Source: Chitinophaga qingshengii
GTDB lineage: Bacteria > Bacteroidota > Bacteroidia > Chitinophagales > Chitinophagaceae
Direction: 5' to 3'
Length of the DNA stretch: 64,000 nt
NCBI RefSeq assembly: GCF_014529935.1
Contig: NZ_JACVFC010000003.1
Location: forward strand, 620,001 to 684,000
The stretch's first letter is position 1. Each line of letters begins with the position of its first letter. The position numbers and the translations under genes are program-made. Below, piece by piece: positions 9,540-19,241 of the stretch. Under the pieces are notes generated by a model. That model saw only the letters and a program-made list of their open reading frames with translations. It did no database searches and was not told the origin of the DNA.

Positions 9540-10514
9540 GTGAACAAACGCGAATTACTCGATTTACTACAGAAAGAAACGCAGGGAAACTGCACGCCGG
9601 AAGAAACCGCCCGGCTGGATGCCTGGTATAATTCCTTTGATAACAAGGCCATGCCTGTATTTCTGAACGAGGCGGAGGAAGCGCTGGTGCGTGCCCGGCT
9701 GCGTAACCGTATCTATCAGCAGATAACAGCGGAGATGCCCGACCTGCCGGCGCCGGTACCCAAAAGAAAAACGATGCCGCTCTTCCGGATGGCAGCGGCC
9801 ATACTGGTACTGCTCGGACTCGCCGGAGCTGCATACTTCTTCGGACAAACGAAAACTGTTCCGCAGCCCGAAACAATATTGCTCAGCAGCGTTTCGCCCG
9901 CAGGTAAAATGCTGAAAGTAACGCTGGCAGATGGTAGTGAGGTATGGCTCAATGCAGGCAGTACCCTTCGTTATCCCGCTGGTTTCAAAGGCCGCTACCG
10001 CGATGTATACTTACAAGGCGAGGCATTCTTTAATGTAACCACGCAGCCGGAACGGCCGTTCGTCGTACATACGGACACGATCCGCACGGTGGTGCTGGGC
10101 ACCTCTTTTAATATCAGGGCCTATCCTGAACTCGGAAATATCCGTATCAATGTAGCAACGGGAAAAGTAGGCGTTGTAATGGGCGGTAATACACTGGCGA
10201 CCTTGTTGCCCGACCAGCAGCTGACCTACAATAAGCCTGACCACACCTATCATACCGAAACAAAAGATGCCGCCGCTGCCAATGCATGGAGACAGGGAAC
10301 TATCAGCCTGGACGGCGTTTCGTTCGATGAGCTGGCGTCGGTACTGGAACATAATTTTAACTACCGCCTGCAATCCAAACGGACGGATGTCCGCAAGGTG
10401 CGCTTTTCTATGAACATCATGACCAACAACAAAATTGACGACGTGATGCGCATCATCTGTAGCGTGACTCAAACACATTACCGCATTCAGGGAGATATCA
10501 TCAGCATCTATTAA
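9540..10514 (+). CDS. FecR-type anti-sigma factor
   Basis: This 324-residue inner-membrane regulator has a cytoplasmic N-terminal part (1-80), one transmembrane helix (about 82-104, LFRMAAAILVLLGLAGAAYF), a periplasmic FecR domain (about 120-225, VTLADGSEVWLNAGSTLRYP) and a C-terminal DUF4974 domain (about 255-324) that in this family contacts the receptor's signalling domain. It should hold the ECF factor inactive until the SusC partner signals substrate. The start appears to be GTG at 9540; the nearest upstream ATG (9521) is out of frame. It follows the sigma gene by 81 bp. Confidence 0.92.
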   Translation: MNKRELLDLLQKETQGNCTPEETARLDAWYNSFDNKAMPVFLNEAEEALVRARLRNRIYQQITAEMPDLPAPVPKRKTMPLFRMAAAILVLLGLAGAAYFFGQTKTVPQPETILLSSVSPAGKMLKVTLADGSEVWLNAGSTLRYPAGFKGRYRDVYLQGEAFFNVTTQPERPFVVHTDTIRTVVLGTSFNIRAYPELGNIRINVATGKVGVVMGGNTLATLLPDQQLTYNKPDHTYHTETKDAAAANAWRQGTISLDGVSFDELASVLEHNFNYRLQSKRTDVRKVRFSMNIMTNNKIDDVMRIICSVTQTHYRIQGDIISIY

Positions 10515-10521
10515 AATAAAA

Positions 10522-10548
10522 ACGGAAGCTGCTGCAAACAACTTCCGT
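10522..10548 (+). other. Stem-loop between fecR-like and susC-like genes
   Basis: ACGGAAG (10522-10528) pairs with CTTCCGT (10542-10548) across a 13-nt loop. It lies just after the anti-sigma stop with no T-run, so it could be an attenuator-like or mRNA-processing structure ahead of the receptor gene. The sigma-dependent promoter of the susC-like gene probably lies in 10549-10638; I could not identify it. Confidence 0.4.
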
Positions 10549-10638
10549 CGATCATTCAACACGGTATTCAGTTCCCGGGAAGGTCTGTGAATATCGTAGT
10601 ATTCAAACAGTTTATCACCATTTAAACGATTCGAAATT

Positions 10639-13600
10639 ATGAAAAAAAACCTTTCGGGGTCCATTAAACATCTTATGAGAGTTTCTGTACTGCTACTAGG
10701 TATTATGATGGCCGGGACGCTTTGTTTACAGGCTGGCGCCGGTGCTGCCCAGGACCTGAGCCATATCCGGCTGCAGATCCGGCTGAAGGGTAAAACACTG
10801 GCTGCGGCGATTTCAGAACTGTCTGCTGCCAGCAAATTATCTTTTGCCTTCGATAAGGCTGCACTGGACGAAAAAACGGTCGCTGAAACCAGCTTCAACA
10901 ATATGGCACTCAGCGATATCCTGCACCGTTTACTGCGGAACAGCGGCTACCGCTATGAAATGATGAACCAAACGGTCGTTATTGTGAAAGAGATAAAACC
11001 CGTGAAAGTAAATCCGGGAAAGATCTCCGGAAAAATAACGGACGAAAAGGGCAATGCCCTTCCCGGGGCCAGTATTCGCATTCCGGAGCTGAATAAAAGC
11101 ACGGTGAGCGATGGGGAGGGGGGCTTCAGCCTGGTGGCAGATCCCGGCGTATATACGCTGGAAGTGAGCTTTATTTCCTTTGCTACGCAACGGATCATGA
11201 AAGTGCAGGTAGAAGAAGGAAAGACCCGGGACCTCTCCATCGTCATGAAACAAGCCTCCAGCGCCCTGAACGAGGTGTTGGTGATCGGCTACGGTACCCA
11301 GGAGAAAAAAGACATCACGGGATCAGTAGGCTCCATCGCCGGTGATCAGATCAACAACCGGACTGTCGGCAGTCTTGATCAGGCGCTGGTGGGAAAAGTA
11401 GCGGGCTTAAGTGTTTCCAATAACTCCGGCGCACCGGGAACGGGTATGATGATCCGTATCCGTGGCGTAGGAACCATCAATAACAGCGATCCGTTGTATG
11501 TGGTGGATGGTAACCCGTTTGGCAATATCAATAATCTCGACCCGGAAGATATCCAGTCGGTAGAAATCCTGAAAAGCGCCTCCGCTGCTGCGATCTATGG
11601 CTCCCGTGGCGCCAACGGCGTGGTGCTGGTCACGACCAAAAAAGGCAGCGCCGGCGCCATGAAAATAGACCTGCATACGTTTACCGGCATGCAGCAGGTG
11701 TATAAAAAACTCAAACTGACGAAAGCAGCTGCCTACGCCCGGTACTACAACGCTGCCCTGGCGGCAGGCGGGTTAGCGCCGGTATTCGATAACCCCGATA
11801 GTTACGGCGACGGCACCGACTGGCAGGATGCTATTTTCAGAACCGCGCCGGTGAGCAAATATGAAGTGGCGTTTTCGGGCGGCAGGGAAGGCTCGGTATA
11901 CCGTATGAGCGCCAGTTACCTGAAACAGAAAGGTACGGTTATCGGAACAGACTATACGAAAACAGGCGTGTCGCTGAACAGTACCCACCAGCTGAAACGC
12001 TGGCTGAAGTTCGGTGAAAACCTGAACTACGCTTTTACCACCCGAAACAGCATCTCCGACTACGACAGTGACGCCAGAGGTATTATCAGCACTGCTATCC
12101 AGATGTCGCCTACGGTGCGGGTAAAAAATGATGATGGCAGCTATGGCGTGTCGCCATTTGCCAACACCTACAACCCGGTAGCGGCAGTGGAAAATATTCA
12201 GCGCCTCAATAAAAGATGGTTGCTGATGGGGTCTGTATACGCACAGGCCGACCTGCTACCGGGACTGAACTTTAAATCGCAGTTTAATATCAACGTAGGC
12301 AATGGCCGCGAGCGTTCCTATATCCCCGTATATTTTGTAAGTAATTCGCAGAAGGAAGATGTGAGCAGCCTGGAAGAACAAGCGTCCAACGGTACGGACT
12401 GGGCCTGGGAAAATACGCTGAACTACAGCCGTAGCTTCGGTAAACATCATTTCGACGGACTGCTCGGCGTAACGGCACAGCATTCCTATGATTCGTATAT
12501 CCGTGCCTATGGGCAAAACCTCCCCGCTGATGCCAGTCTGACCCGCTCGCTGCAATACCTGGACCTGGCTTCGTCCGGTATGAATGTAGGCGGTGGCGGC
12601 GACGAGTGGGGCATGTTGTCCTACTTCGGCCGGCTGAACTACAGCTACCGGAACACTTACCTGGCCACCGTGAACGTACGCCGCGACGGATCTTCCAAGT
12701 TCGGCGCCAACAACCGTTTTGGTACTTTCCCTTCTTTCTCGCTGGGATGGCGCTTGTCCAATGAACCTTTCCTCCGCAACGTGAAATTTATCAACGACCT
12801 CAAACTACGCGGTGGCTGGGGCTCCCTGGGCAATGAAAGCTCGTTGTCTACCAGCGCAACCGTTTCTACCCTGAAGGTAAACATCCCTTATCCGTTTGGC
12901 CGCGGCAAGGAACAGGAAATATGGCTCGGCGCCACACCTTCCAGTATCGGTAATATGAACCTGAAATGGGAAGCAACGAAGGAAACAGACTTCGGCGTGG
13001 ATGCAACGTTGTTTGATAACCGTATCACCGTGGGCGCGGATTATTATCATCGCGCTACTTCCGGTATCCTGGTACGTTTGCCCATCCTGGCCTCTGTAGG
13101 CGTTTCGGAAGCGCCTTATGTAAACGGTGGTAATGTGGTGAACAAGGGTTTCGAGTTTACTATTGGGTTCCATAGCAACAAAAAGAAAAACTTCGGCTAT
13201 GACATCTCCCTCAACTATGCTATCAACCACAATAAGGTAACCAGCCTGATGAACGATGGCGCGGCCTTCTTTGCGGGTGAAATCACCAGCGGCGTGAAAG
13301 TAAGTAAAACCATGGCAGGCCATCCTATTGGCGGGTTCTTCGGATATGTGACCGATGGAGTCTTCCAGAATCAGAAAGAGGTAGATGAGGCGGCTAAACA
13401 ACCCGGCGCAGCCCCGGGTGATATCCGTTACAAAGACCTGAACGGAGACGGCGTTATCGACGACAAAGACCAGACCTATATCGGCAACCCATGGCCTACC
13501 CGTATTTACGGCCTGTCCGCTTCTTTCTGGTATAAAAACTTTGACCTCAACCTGAGCCTCAGTGGCCGCGGCGGAAACCAGATCTATACCGGCTGGAAAC

Positions 13601-14004
13601 ACTATACCAATTCCTCCGGTATCTCCAACTACTTCGCGCCGGATAAGGAACAATCATGGAACGGTGAAGGATCTACGAATAAAGAACCCCGTGTGAACAT
13701 GCTCGATCCCAACAACAATATGCGGCCTTCCGCCCGCTTTATACAGAGCGGTAGCTTCCTGCGCCTCAACAGTCTGCAGCTGGGCTATTCCCTGCCACCA
13801 TCGCTGCTGAAAAGATGGGGTATCGCTAAAGTAAGGGTATATGCAGGTGGAGAAAACCTGTTTACCATTACTAAGTATGATGGCTTTGATCCGGAAGTGG
13901 GCATGCGTGACGGTAATGACGGCGATCCACTGGATGTAGGCATCGATCGCGCTTATTATCCGCGCCCACGCACGCTTTCCGTTGGCCTGAACGTAAACTT
14001 TTAA
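10639..14004 (+). CDS. SusC/RagA-family TonB-dependent outer-membrane receptor with STN domain
   Basis: The 1121-residue protein has a signal peptide (about 1-37), an STN signalling domain (about 45-115) that links it to the FecR/ECF pair, a carboxypeptidase-like regulatory domain (about 130-205, ISGKITDEKGNALPGASI), a plug domain (about 210-340; LNEVLVIGYGTQ, RIRGVGTINNSDPLYVVDG) and a 22-strand-type barrel ending in LSVGLNVNF. It imports a substrate captured by the SusD partner, using TonB energy. An EF-like DLNGDGVIDDKD calcium-type motif occurs near residue 935. The substrate cannot be read from the sequence. No glycosidase is adjacent; an alkaline phosphatase follows instead, suggesting a phosphorylated ligand. 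Confidence 0.95.
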   Translation: MKKNLSGSIKHLMRVSVLLLGIMMAGTLCLQAGAGAAQDLSHIRLQIRLKGKTLAAAISELSAASKLSFAFDKAALDEKTVAETSFNNMALSDILHRLLRNSGYRYEMMNQTVVIVKEIKPVKVNPGKISGKITDEKGNALPGASIRIPELNKSTVSDGEGGFSLVADPGVYTLEVSFISFATQRIMKVQVEEGKTRDLSIVMKQASSALNEVLVIGYGTQEKKDITGSVGSIAGDQINNRTVGSLDQALVGKVAGLSVSNNSGAPGTGMMIRIRGVGTINNSDPLYVVDGNPFGNINNLDPEDIQSVEILKSASAAAIYGSRGANGVVLVTTKKGSAGAMKIDLHTFTGMQQVYKKLKLTKAAAYARYYNAALAAGGLAPVFDNPDSYGDGTDWQDAIFRTAPVSKYEVAFSGGREGSVYRMSASYLKQKGTVIGTDYTKTGVSLNSTHQLKRWLKFGENLNYAFTTRNSISDYDSDARGIISTAIQMSPTVRVKNDDGSYGVSPFANTYNPVAAVENIQRLNKRWLLMGSVYAQADLLPGLNFKSQFNINVGNGRERSYIPVYFVSNSQKEDVSSLEEQASNGTDWAWENTLNYSRSFGKHHFDGLLGVTAQHSYDSYIRAYGQNLPADASLTRSLQYLDLASSGMNVGGGGDEWGMLSYFGRLNYSYRNTYLATVNVRRDGSSKFGANNRFGTFPSFSLGWRLSNEPFLRNVKFINDLKLRGGWGSLGNESSLSTSATVSTLKVNIPYPFGRGKEQEIWLGATPSSIGNMNLKWEATKETDFGVDATLFDNRITVGADYYHRATSGILVRLPILASVGVSEAPYVNGGNVVNKGFEFTIGFHSNKKKNFGYDISLNYAINHNKVTSLMNDGAAFFAGEITSGVKVSKTMAGHPIGGFFGYVTDGVFQNQKEVDEAAKQPGAAPGDIRYKDLNGDGVIDDKDQTYIGNPWPTRIYGLSASFWYKNFDLNLSLSGRGGNQIYTGWKHYTNSSGISNYFAPDKEQSWNGEGSTNKEPRVNMLDPNNNMRPSARFIQSGSFLRLNSLQLGYSLPPSLLKRWGIAKVRVYAGGENLFTITKYDGFDPEVGMRDGNDGDPLDVGIDRAYYPRPRTLSVGLNVNF

Positions 14005-14024
14005 TACTGAAAATATTTGAACAT

Positions 14025-15521
14025 ATGTTGAAACGAATTGGTATAACGACGCTTTTGCTGGCCGCCGCGGTCTTCTCCGGGTGTAATAAATTACTGGAAA
14101 TAGAACCACATGGCAGGCAAACCACTGCGACTTTCTTCACCACGCCGGCTACCGCCAGACAGGGATTGATAGCGGCTTACAAGGCATTGCAATCAAACTA
14201 CCGCACTAACTATCCCGGCTATGTGAGATGGGTGTTCGGTGATGTTTGTTCAGATGATGCGAGAGCCAACGGAGGCGATAACCCTGACATGATCCAGGTA
14301 GAATTTTTTACCGCCAACGCCACGAATCCTTTCTATGAAAACGCCTGGTCTACACTGTATCAGGGCATACACGCCGCCAATATCGTGATCGAAAAAGCGC
14401 CTGGTGTAAATGGTATGAACGAGGAAACAAAAAAAGTATACGTGGCGGAAGGCAAGTTTTTGCGGGCCTACTATTATTTCAACCTGGTGCAGATTTTCGG
14501 AGGCGTACCACTGATGCTGAAGGAAATGCTGACTGACTACAACATCCCCAGAAACAGCAAAACCGAAATTTACCGGCAGATAGAAGCCGATCTGCTAGAT
14601 GCGGAGCCGGTACTGCCGGAGAAAAGCGCACAGGATAAATCGGACTATGGCCGCGCTACGAAAGGAGCCGCACAGGCGCTGCTGGCCAGGGTTTATCTCA
14701 TGCAAAGCAAATTCGCGGAAACGGAAATCTGGACTAAAAAGATCATCGATTCACATCAATACAGCCTGGACCCGGTGTATTACCACAACTTCACCATCGA
14801 CGGGGAATACGGTGTGGAAGCCATTTTTGAAATAAATTTCCAGTACGACGCCCGTTTTTATGATGAAGAAGGTTCGGGAGACGGTGATGGCAGAACCCGC
14901 GGACCATTGTCCTACGGCTGGCAATATGATAATCCTACCCAGGACCTGGTAGATGCTTTTGAGCCGGGCGATCCCCGTAAAAAGGCTACCGTTTACAAAA
15001 CCGGTGATGTATTGCCGGATGGCACCATCGGCAACACCGGCACCAGTGCTACCGGTTACCTATGTACGAAATACCTGATCCTGAAAAATGAAATGACAGA
15101 TCAACCTAAAAGCTCGGCAAAAGACCAGATCGTTTTCCGCTACGGTCATATCCTCCTGTGGTATGCAGAGGCCGCCAATGAAAACGGGCATAGCCAGGAA
15201 GCGCTCCAGGTGCTGAACCAGGTGAGAGCCCGCGCCCGGGAAGGTAATGCGCTGATCCTGCCGGATGTAACCACCACCAATAAAGAACAGCTGCGGCAGG
15301 CTATCTGGCAGGAACAACGGGTAGAATATGCTACGGAAGTTTTCCGCTTCTTTGACCTGGTGCGTACCAACAGAGCTGCAAAAGTGCTGAACGATTTTGC
15401 CAAAAAATACAACAGTCAGAAAGGTGCTTCTTTTAAAGAAGGGGTGCATGAAATATTCCCGATACCGCAGTCCCAGATTAATCTGAGCCAGGGCGTATTA
15501 ACACAAAATCCCGGATTTTAA
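14025..15521 (+). CDS. SusD/RagB-family nutrient-binding lipoprotein
   Basis: The 498-residue protein has a lipoprotein signal (LLLAAAVFSGCNKLLEIEP; Cys at about residue 20) followed by the SusD fold: N-terminal helices and TPR-like repeats (KKVYVAEGKFLRAYYYFNLVQ is classic) and a C-terminal RagB/SusD domain (LRQAIWQEQRVEYATEVFRF...DLVR). It sits on the cell surface as the lid of the SusC transporter, 20 bp downstream of it. As is typical, the ligand cannot be predicted. It is followed 36 bp later by the phosphatase, probably in the same operon. Confidence 0.95.
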   Translation: MLKRIGITTLLLAAAVFSGCNKLLEIEPHGRQTTATFFTTPATARQGLIAAYKALQSNYRTNYPGYVRWVFGDVCSDDARANGGDNPDMIQVEFFTANATNPFYENAWSTLYQGIHAANIVIEKAPGVNGMNEETKKVYVAEGKFLRAYYYFNLVQIFGGVPLMLKEMLTDYNIPRNSKTEIYRQIEADLLDAEPVLPEKSAQDKSDYGRATKGAAQALLARVYLMQSKFAETEIWTKKIIDSHQYSLDPVYYHNFTIDGEYGVEAIFEINFQYDARFYDEEGSGDGDGRTRGPLSYGWQYDNPTQDLVDAFEPGDPRKKATVYKTGDVLPDGTIGNTGTSATGYLCTKYLILKNEMTDQPKSSAKDQIVFRYGHILLWYAEAANENGHSQEALQVLNQVRARAREGNALILPDVTTTNKEQLRQAIWQEQRVEYATEVFRFFDLVRTNRAAKVLNDFAKKYNSQKGASFKEGVHEIFPIPQSQINLSQGVLTQNPGF

Positions 15522-15557
15522 AAACAGACGTTGTATATTATACCATAAAAGAACTAC

Positions 15558-16628
15558 ATGAAAAGAACCATTATAGCAGCCTTCATGTTGCCCCTGCTGG
15601 CTATATCCTGTGCACAACCTCCGCAGCCGGAACAACCGGCGGCGCCCACCATCAAAAATATCATTTTTATGGTGGGAGATGGGATGGGTACTACACAGAT
15701 CTATGCGGGACTTACAGCCAATAAAGGTTCGCTGAACCTGGAACGGTTTAAATGTATCGGTTTCTCCAGGACTAATTCTGCCAACAACTACATGACGGAA
15801 TCTGCTGCAGGCGCCACTGCTTTTGCTATCGGGCAGAAGACGTATAACGGCGCTATCGGGGTGGATAGTGCAGGCCGTCCTCAGCCCAACATACTGGAGA
15901 TTGCCCGTCAGCATGGCCTGTCCACCGGCATCGTGGTCACTACTGATATTACGGACGCCACACCCGCCACTTTTGCGGCGCATCAAAAGACCCGCGAAAT
16001 GCAGGCGGAGATTGCAGCCGACTATGTGAAGTCAGACGCAGATGTATTGATAGGCGCCGGCCGTGAACATTTCGATCAGCGAAAAGACGGTCGTAACCTG
16101 CTCACAGAATTCATGCAGAAAGGCTACCAGGTGAAGTATACAACGGACGATATCACACAGGTAAAACAAGGTAAGCTGGTGGGACTTGTGAAAGAAGAAC
16201 GGGTGGCCGGAAGAGGCGATCAGCTGGCACGTACCACCAATACTGCGCTTCAGCTGTTACAACAAAATAAAAAAGGCTTTTTCCTGGTGGTGGAAGGTTC
16301 CAAGATCGATGATGGCGGCCATGCCAACGATCTGCAATATGTGACCGAAGAAGTCATCGATTTTGACAAAGCCATCAAAGCCGCGCTGGACTTTGCCGAT
16401 AAAAACAAGGAAACCCTGGTGATTGTAACGGCTGACCATGAAACCGGCGGCCTTACCATTGCTGAAGGAGATCTGACTACCGGTAAAATCAGCGGTAAAT
16501 TTTCTACAGATGACCATACCGGGGTGATGGTGCCGGTGTTTGCCTATGGCCCCGGAGCAGAAGCGTTTATGGGTATCTATCATAACAATACCATCTTCCG
16601 GAAATTTATGCAGGCATTAAAATTCTGA
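15558..16628 (+). CDS. Alkaline phosphatase, lipoprotein
   Basis: The 356-residue phosphomonoesterase belongs to the PhoA-like superfamily. It has a lipobox (LLAISCAQ, Cys about 17), metal-binding MVGDGMG, the nucleophile Ser in TESAAGATAF, TTDITDATPATFAAH, EGSKIDDGGHAND and VTADHETGGL. All expected zinc/magnesium ligands appear present. It should release phosphate from organic phosphates outside the inner membrane. Its position directly after susC/susD-like genes suggests that the operon takes up either the phosphorylated compound or the dephosphorylated product. A terminator follows at 16651. Confidence 0.93.
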   Translation: MKRTIIAAFMLPLLAISCAQPPQPEQPAAPTIKNIIFMVGDGMGTTQIYAGLTANKGSLNLERFKCIGFSRTNSANNYMTESAAGATAFAIGQKTYNGAIGVDSAGRPQPNILEIARQHGLSTGIVVTTDITDATPATFAAHQKTREMQAEIAADYVKSDADVLIGAGREHFDQRKDGRNLLTEFMQKGYQVKYTTDDITQVKQGKLVGLVKEERVAGRGDQLARTTNTALQLLQQNKKGFFLVVEGSKIDDGGHANDLQYVTEEVIDFDKAIKAALDFADKNKETLVIVTADHETGGLTIAEGDLTTGKISGKFSTDDHTGVMVPVFAYGPGAEAFMGIYHNNTIFRKFMQALKF

Positions 16629-16650
16629 TGATTTTTTAAAAAGCAATAGG

Positions 16651-16696
16651 GGCTGACTTAAAAGTAAAAATCGCTTTTGGGTCGGCCTTCTTTTTC
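16651..16696 (+). terminator. Terminator after the phosphatase operon
   Basis: GGCTGAC (16651-16657) pairs with GTCGGCC (16681-16687, one G-U) across a long 23-nt loop and is followed by TTCTTTTT. It lies between convergent genes. Confidence 0.6.
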
Positions 16697-16761
16697 AGGG
16701 GATAAATTTTTATTTTTTGTGCCGGCTTCATTTGTTTTGCGGCCCGCAGCCCGCTTACCTG

Positions 16762-17418
16762 CTAATACAGCTGATTCCGCAATATCCGCTTAATCATCTG
16801 AATAGTACCTCTGCTAATATGACCGCTATACTTCAGAAGTATGCTACTCTCGCTTTCACCATCGCTAAGTTCCTTGACAACACGCATCCATTTGCCGAGG
16901 AATTCAGAATTGGGGGTACGGTATTTCAATAATCTCCTCACCGTTTCAATAACGGATTTATTAATCGTGCCCTCGTGCAGCTCAAACAATTCATCGTTAT
17001 TCAATCCCAGCCGGATATCATCTGCAATGCGGGAGTAATCCTGCAGGTATTTCTCATTCGCCTCCATCACCTGTAACAGCGGATTGTCGGTGAAACTGAT
17101 ATCCGAATACCTCCTGGCCTGCTTCTGAAGTGATTGCAGGGCAGAGCTTCGGGCAACGTTGTCGCAAATGATCAGGTCGCTCTTGCTGAGTTCAAACCAT
17201 TCACCTTTTACACGCTTATGCTGAAAAACGATATGCAGGCTTTCCTCCAGTTCACTCATATTTTCAGCTGCATACTGGCGTACTACACGGAACAGCACAG
17301 GGAGATGTGTATGGTAAGCAGCCAGGCGCTTATGAAGATCCTGCGTTTTGCCAATCTTATACAGGTTTCGGCCCGTATTGAGAATATATACACATTTACC
17401 TGTTTGTACTTGCTCCAT
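16762..17418 (-). CDS. GIY-YIG (T5orf172/MUG113-type) domain protein
   Basis: The 218-residue product has an N-terminal GIY-YIG-type fold of the T5orf172 subgroup. VYILNTGRNLYKIGKT gives the two short strands and the conserved Gly-Lys, followed by DLHKRLAAY, an E..LH..F helix and the KGEWFELS ending (about residues 9-80). The C-terminal 140 residues are helical and unrecognised. Members include nuclease-like phage and host proteins of unclear role. It is transcribed away from the GNAT/aminotransferase operon, with a 261-bp AT-rich intergenic region between them. Confidence 0.75.
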   Translation of the reverse strand: MEQVQTGKCVYILNTGRNLYKIGKTQDLHKRLAAYHTHLPVLFRVVRQYAAENMSELEESLHIVFQHKRVKGEWFELSKSDLIICDNVARSSALQSLQKQARRYSDISFTDNPLLQVMEANEKYLQDYSRIADDIRLGLNNDELFELHEGTINKSVIETVRRLLKYRTPNSEFLGKWMRVVKELSDGESESSILLKYSGHISRGTIQMIKRILRNQLY

Positions 17419-17679
17419 GAGGTGGTTTCGCGATAGTATCTGATAATTATGTTGTCAATTTACAACTATGCTTATTATATACAAAATTGAATATTGTATC
17501 TGGTTTTAATGTGTTGACAGGATAATAGCGTGGATATAGGAAGATGAGATAATGAAGAGACCAGCCCCTATGCATGATGGTTTGAATACAACGGGTGTTT
17601 TTATATTGATATATGATTATTTTTTTGTTACATTTAGATAAAGACTGTCGATCACCCAATAACCTATACGCTGTTCAGA

Positions 17680-18201
17680 ATGATAATTAAAATCGCCGAT
17701 CAACCCAATGAATTTGAACAAATTCACCGGCTTAACTATAAGCTGTTCGTAGAAGAAATCCCGCAACATCCTGCCAATGATGATAAGATCCTGGTAGATA
17801 AGTTCCACTTCAAGAATAAATATGTGATTGCATTGAAAAACGATCATGTAATTGGAATGGTTTGTTACAACGAAGTCCGGCCGTTTTCCCTGGATGGAAA
17901 AGTCCAACAGCTGGATGAACACATTCCTCCCTATAAAAGATTGGCGGAGGTGAGGTTGCTGGGCATAGAAAGATCGGAGAGAAAGATTTCCGTCGCTTAC
18001 CGCCTGCTCCGGCAGCTGATTGCCGAGATGTTGCACCAGGGGATCGATAGCGCTGTTGTTTCCGGCACTACCCGGCAAATTAAACTGTACACCAAACTGG
18101 GCTTTGTTCCCTTTGGCAACCTGGTAGGCGTGGAAGGCGCCTTATATCAACCTATGTTTATTCATGTAACTAATCTGCGAGATGACTTTGGAAAAAATTA
18201 A
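17680..18201 (+). CDS. GNAT-family N-acyltransferase
   Basis: The 173-residue protein has the GNAT fold. Its N-terminal part (EFEQIHRLNYKLFVEEIPQ) resembles the autoinducer-synthase / long-chain N-acyl amino acid synthase branch. The central strand is YVIALKNDHVIGMVCYNEV, the acyl-CoA helix region RSERKISVAYRLLRQLI, and the ending is a typical LYTKLGFVPFG. It should move an acyl group onto an amine; the donor and acceptor are unknown. It overlaps the following class V aminotransferase by 20 bp, so the two are translationally coupled and probably act in one pathway. Confidence 0.85.
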   Translation: MIIKIADQPNEFEQIHRLNYKLFVEEIPQHPANDDKILVDKFHFKNKYVIALKNDHVIGMVCYNEVRPFSLDGKVQQLDEHIPPYKRLAEVRLLGIERSERKISVAYRLLRQLIAEMLHQGIDSAVVSGTTRQIKLYTKLGFVPFGNLVGVEGALYQPMFIHVTNLRDDFGKN

Positions 18202-19216
18202 TCTGAGTACCGGACCTGTACATATTTCTGATGCAGTAAGAAATGCTTTAAGTGAACCCGCTGTTTCTCACCGGTCACCCTATTTCAGGACCCTGTTGGA
18301 TGATACCCTGGCAGCCCTGTGTAACCTGTTTTCGGTTCGCCATACCTTTGTCATGAATGGTAGCGGAACAATGGCGAATGAAGTGATGCTGCATCAGATA
18401 AAAACACTGGGATCAAAAGGACTGATACTGTCCAATGGTGAATTCGGCTCCAGGCTGAGCCGCCAGGCGAAACGGATCGGCATTGATTTTATACCTTATA
18501 CGCTCGATTGGGGCCGGCGTTTTGACCTGGCAGCGATAAAGCAGTTGTTGTCCACCGGAAACATGGGCTGGATACTGTGCTGTCATTGTGAAACCTCTAC
18601 CGGGGTGTTGAATGACCTGAACGCTATCGCCGACCTTTGTGAGGCACACCAAATGCACTGTTTTGTGGATTGTATGAGCTCTGTTGGGACCACCCATTTA
18701 AACTTATCGAAGGTAACGATGGCCACCGCATCATCGGGTAAAGGCCTGGGAGCCTATCCGGGCCTGGCGCTGGTGTTTTCCAATGTAGCTCCCTGGAGGA
18801 GTGATAATACACCTACTTATCTTGATCTGACCAACTATGCTCTTAAAAACAATATTCCCTTTACAATTTCTTCCAACCTGATCAACGCCCTCCATACGGC
18901 TATCTTACAAAAACAAACAACGGCGCATACCAGCATGATCCACCAGTACTGCCACCGGTATTATGATATCCTGCAGCGTTATGATGTTGTTCCTTTCGGC
19001 GACCGCCAGTCAAAGGTTTTTACCCTGGTGCTTCCTGACGGAAAAAAGCCGACTTTTACAGCGTATATGGATGAAAAACAAATCATCCTGAGTTATGAAA
19101 GTGAATACCTGGTGAAACGGAACTGGGTGCAACTGGCGGTGTTGGGACATTACCGGGAAAATCAGCTGGACTACGCCGCGGCTACCCTGGAACAATGTTT
19201 GGAGCGTATTTGCTGA
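18182..19216 (+). CDS. Class V PLP-dependent aminotransferase
   Basis: The 344-residue fold-type I enzyme resembles the alanine-glyoxylate / 2-aminoethylphosphonate-pyruvate aminotransferase group. N-terminal LSTGPVHIS substrate loop, FVMNGSGTMANE phosphate-binding region, HCETSTGVLND, FVDCMSSVG (PLP-binding Asp), and the Schiff-base Lys in SSGKGLGAYPG. At 344 residues it is slightly short for the family. It transfers an amino group between a small amino acid and an oxo acid; the substrate is not readable. The 20-bp overlap with the GNAT gene argues for a joint product, for example an acylated amine. Confidence 0.9.
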   Translation: MTLEKINLSTGPVHISDAVRNALSEPAVSHRSPYFRTLLDDTLAALCNLFSVRHTFVMNGSGTMANEVMLHQIKTLGSKGLILSNGEFGSRLSRQAKRIGIDFIPYTLDWGRRFDLAAIKQLLSTGNMGWILCCHCETSTGVLNDLNAIADLCEAHQMHCFVDCMSSVGTTHLNLSKVTMATASSGKGLGAYPGLALVFSNVAPWRSDNTPTYLDLTNYALKNNIPFTISSNLINALHTAILQKQTTAHTSMIHQYCHRYYDILQRYDVVPFGDRQSKVFTLVLPDGKKPTFTAYMDEKQIILSYESEYLVKRNWVQLAVLGHYRENQLDYAAATLEQCLERIC

Positions 19217-19241
19217 CGTAACGTTCGCAAAAAAATTGACC

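Noticed and set aside
12805..13653. 282-residue minus-strand open frame inside the SusC gene
   Set aside because: The plus-strand receptor continues unbroken with conserved motifs; the reverse frame is a shadow.
16697..16761. Possible small gene between the phosphatase terminator and the GIY-YIG gene
   Set aside because: The 65 bp hold no start with coding-like sequence.
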